From contig DKKJ01000422.1 of the NCBI GenBank assembly GCA_002455175.1, positions 8,122-15,756 of the forward strand: a DNA stretch of 7,635 nt. The letters run 5' to 3'. Positions within the stretch are counted from its first letter, which is position 1. Every line of letters starts with the position of its first letter. The position numbers and the translations under genes were made by a program. Positions 6,466 to 7,635 of this stretch are shown here, one piece after another. The notes beneath the pieces are model-generated. The model was not told the origin of the DNA, ran no database searches, and was given only the letters and a program-made list of their open reading frames with translations. The DNA comes from Opitutaceae bacterium UBA6669. GTDB lineage: Bacteria > Verrucomicrobiota > Verrucomicrobiia > Opitutales > Opitutaceae.

Positions 6466-7635
6466 TCAAGTACCGCAAAACGTCTGGTAGCCGTCTTGAG
6501 GAGACTCAGGGGGAAGGATATCACTCTTCGAATAGCTGCTGTAGGCGTACGGTGACGACACCATGTCCACCAGTCGATGGAGCGCACTCAAGTCGCCCTC
6601 CTCAGCAGACCTCAAGGCCGCTTCCACTCGATGATTGCGCGGAATCACGATAGGACAAGAGGACTGACGGAGGCTAAGTGATTCCGCTTCACCTTGAGTT
6701 TGTCCACTGAGGCGACGACGCCAGTCTTCTTCCCAGGTAGCAAATCGAGCGTCTGCCCGCCACACTCCAGGGTCTCCGGCCCCAGCCAGGGTAGCGAAGG
6801 TAAACGTATAGTCCGCTTTGACCTCATGCATCCACGTGAGAAGTCGCTCAATCAACTCGGCATCCCCTGACTCTTCATTGAAGAGCCCTAGTTTTTTCCG
6901 CATCTGGCTCAACCACGCTTCTTGGAAAAGACGCGTAAACCCTTTGACTCGATCCGTTGCCAGCTCGATCGCCTGATCTTCAACCGTCGCCAGAAGGGGC
7001 AGCAGGGTTTCGGCTAAACGCGCGAGATTCCACTGGGCTATACGTGGCTGCTGACCGAATGCATAGCGGCCGTGGTGGTCGATGGAACTAAAAACTGTCT
7101 CAGGATCGTACGTATCCAAAAAAGCACAGGGACCATAATCGATCGTCTCACCCGAAATCGCCATGTTGTCTGTATTCATGACACCATGAACAAAACCGAC
7201 CCGCATCCACTGAGCGAGAAGATCAGCCTGGCTCTGGATGACTGATTCGAGCAATACTAACGCAGGTGACGGCGATGAAAGACGGTCCGGGAAATGTCGA
7301 CGAAGAGCATAGTCGACGAGTTGAGCGAGGTGTGCCTCGTTTCGCTGCAGCGCCGCCCACTGAAACGTTCCCACTCGAAGATGACTGGACGCCACCCGTA
7401 GAAGAACGGCTCCGAGCTGGCCCTGAGTCCGCCACACCGTTTCACCCGTTGCGGTCACTGCCAAGCTGCGGGTAGTGGGGATGGTTAACGCAGCCATAGC
7501 CTCACTGATGACATATTCACGCAACATCGGACCCAACGCCGCACGCCCATCACCTCTTCGTGAATACGGCGTGGGTCCAGCCCCTTTGAGCTGCAGGTCA
7601 AATCGATCTCCCTTCGGAGTGATTTGCTCTCCGAG
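6466..7635 (-). CDS. selO: SelO/YdiU family protein adenylyltransferase (AMPylase), N-terminus beyond the window
   Basis: A pseudokinase-fold enzyme that transfers AMP from ATP to protein hydroxyl side chains; in E. coli and yeast it is linked to oxidative-stress responses. The visible part is 389 residues. The frame stays open to the right edge, so the TTG at 7536 is internal, not a start. Counting from the edge, the key residues are K17 (LQLKGAGPTPYSRRGDGR), E40 (LREY), R80, R87, D156 and N157 (HGVMNTDNM) and D166 (IDYGP). Their spacing matches K113, E136, R176, R183, D252, N253 and D262 of the Pseudomonas syringae enzyme exactly, implying about 96 residues are missing. The C-terminus is QTFCGT, a bacterial Cys-containing version of the tail that carries selenocysteine in animals. 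The active site therefore appears complete. Its promoter lies outside the window, and no functional link with the neighbours is evident. Confidence 0.95.
   Translation of the reverse strand, partial: LGEQITPKGDRFDLQLKGAGPTPYSRRGDGRAALGPMLREYVISEAMAALTIPTTRSLAVTATGETVWRTQGQLGAVLLRVASSHLRVGTFQWAALQRNEAHLAQLVDYALRRHFPDRLSSPSPALVLLESVIQSQADLLAQWMRVGFVHGVMNTDNMAISGETIDYGPCAFLDTYDPETVFSSIDHHGRYAFGQQPRIAQWNLARLAETLLPLLATVEDQAIELATDRVKGFTRLFQEAWLSQMRKKLGLFNEESGDAELIERLLTWMHEVKADYTFTFATLAGAGDPGVWRADARFATWEEDWRRRLSGQTQGEAESLSLRQSSCPIVIPRNHRVEAALRSAEEGDLSALHRLVDMVSSPYAYSSYSKSDILPPESPQDGYQTFCGT

Noticed and set aside
7534..7536. TTG as the start codon of the SelO protein
   Set aside because: The frame continues upstream to the window edge with the conserved QLKGAGPTPYSRRGDGR segment, so this TTG is an internal leucine codon.

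Overview
The window looks like ordinary chromosomal DNA, moderately GC-rich, from a free-living bacterium. A secreted DUF1080 (3-keto-disaccharide hydrolase) protein, a bacterial SelO and several GTG starts fit a Verrucomicrobiota/Planctomycetota-type genome. This placement is an inference from gene content; there is no rRNA or other marker here. I see no insertion sequence, CRISPR array, phage gene or tRNA.

Layout, left to right. A gene on the minus strand runs off the left edge; only its N-terminal 35 codons (1-105) are visible. Next come about 380 bases without a convincing gene (106-488). Then two minus-strand genes: a small four-helix membrane protein (489-905) and, upstream of it, a large Ada-like/AraC/AlkA fusion (1001-2521). 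Divergent from the fusion is a stand-alone O6-alkylguanine-DNA methyltransferase (ogt, 2668-3171). The 146-base gap between them holds a striking inverted repeat (2553-2600). After ogt, on the same strand, is a secreted DUF1080 protein (3264-4019). It meets tail to tail a 12-helix MFS transporter (minus strand, ending at 4030). The transporter lies head to head with a secreted beta-lactamase-fold serine hydrolase (5303-6460), and their 5' ends nearly or actually overlap. The hydrolase in turn ends 5 bases from the tail of a SelO protein adenylyltransferase (selO), which runs off the right edge.

Functionally the clearest unit is the alkylation-damage locus. The fusion combines the zinc/cysteine sensor domain of Ada, an AraC-type DNA-binding domain and an AlkA base-excision glycosylase. 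The methyltransferase half of classical Ada is supplied by the separate divergent ogt. Each 17-base arm of the inverted repeat is about the length of an AraC-family recognition site, and the arms lie 31 bases apart, about three helical turns. I therefore propose that the methylated fusion protein binds there and switches on both genes. The MFS transporter and secreted hydrolase may form a second divergent pair, but no substrate can be inferred. Overall this is a recognisable repair module in a new-looking regulatory arrangement, not a clearly novel system.
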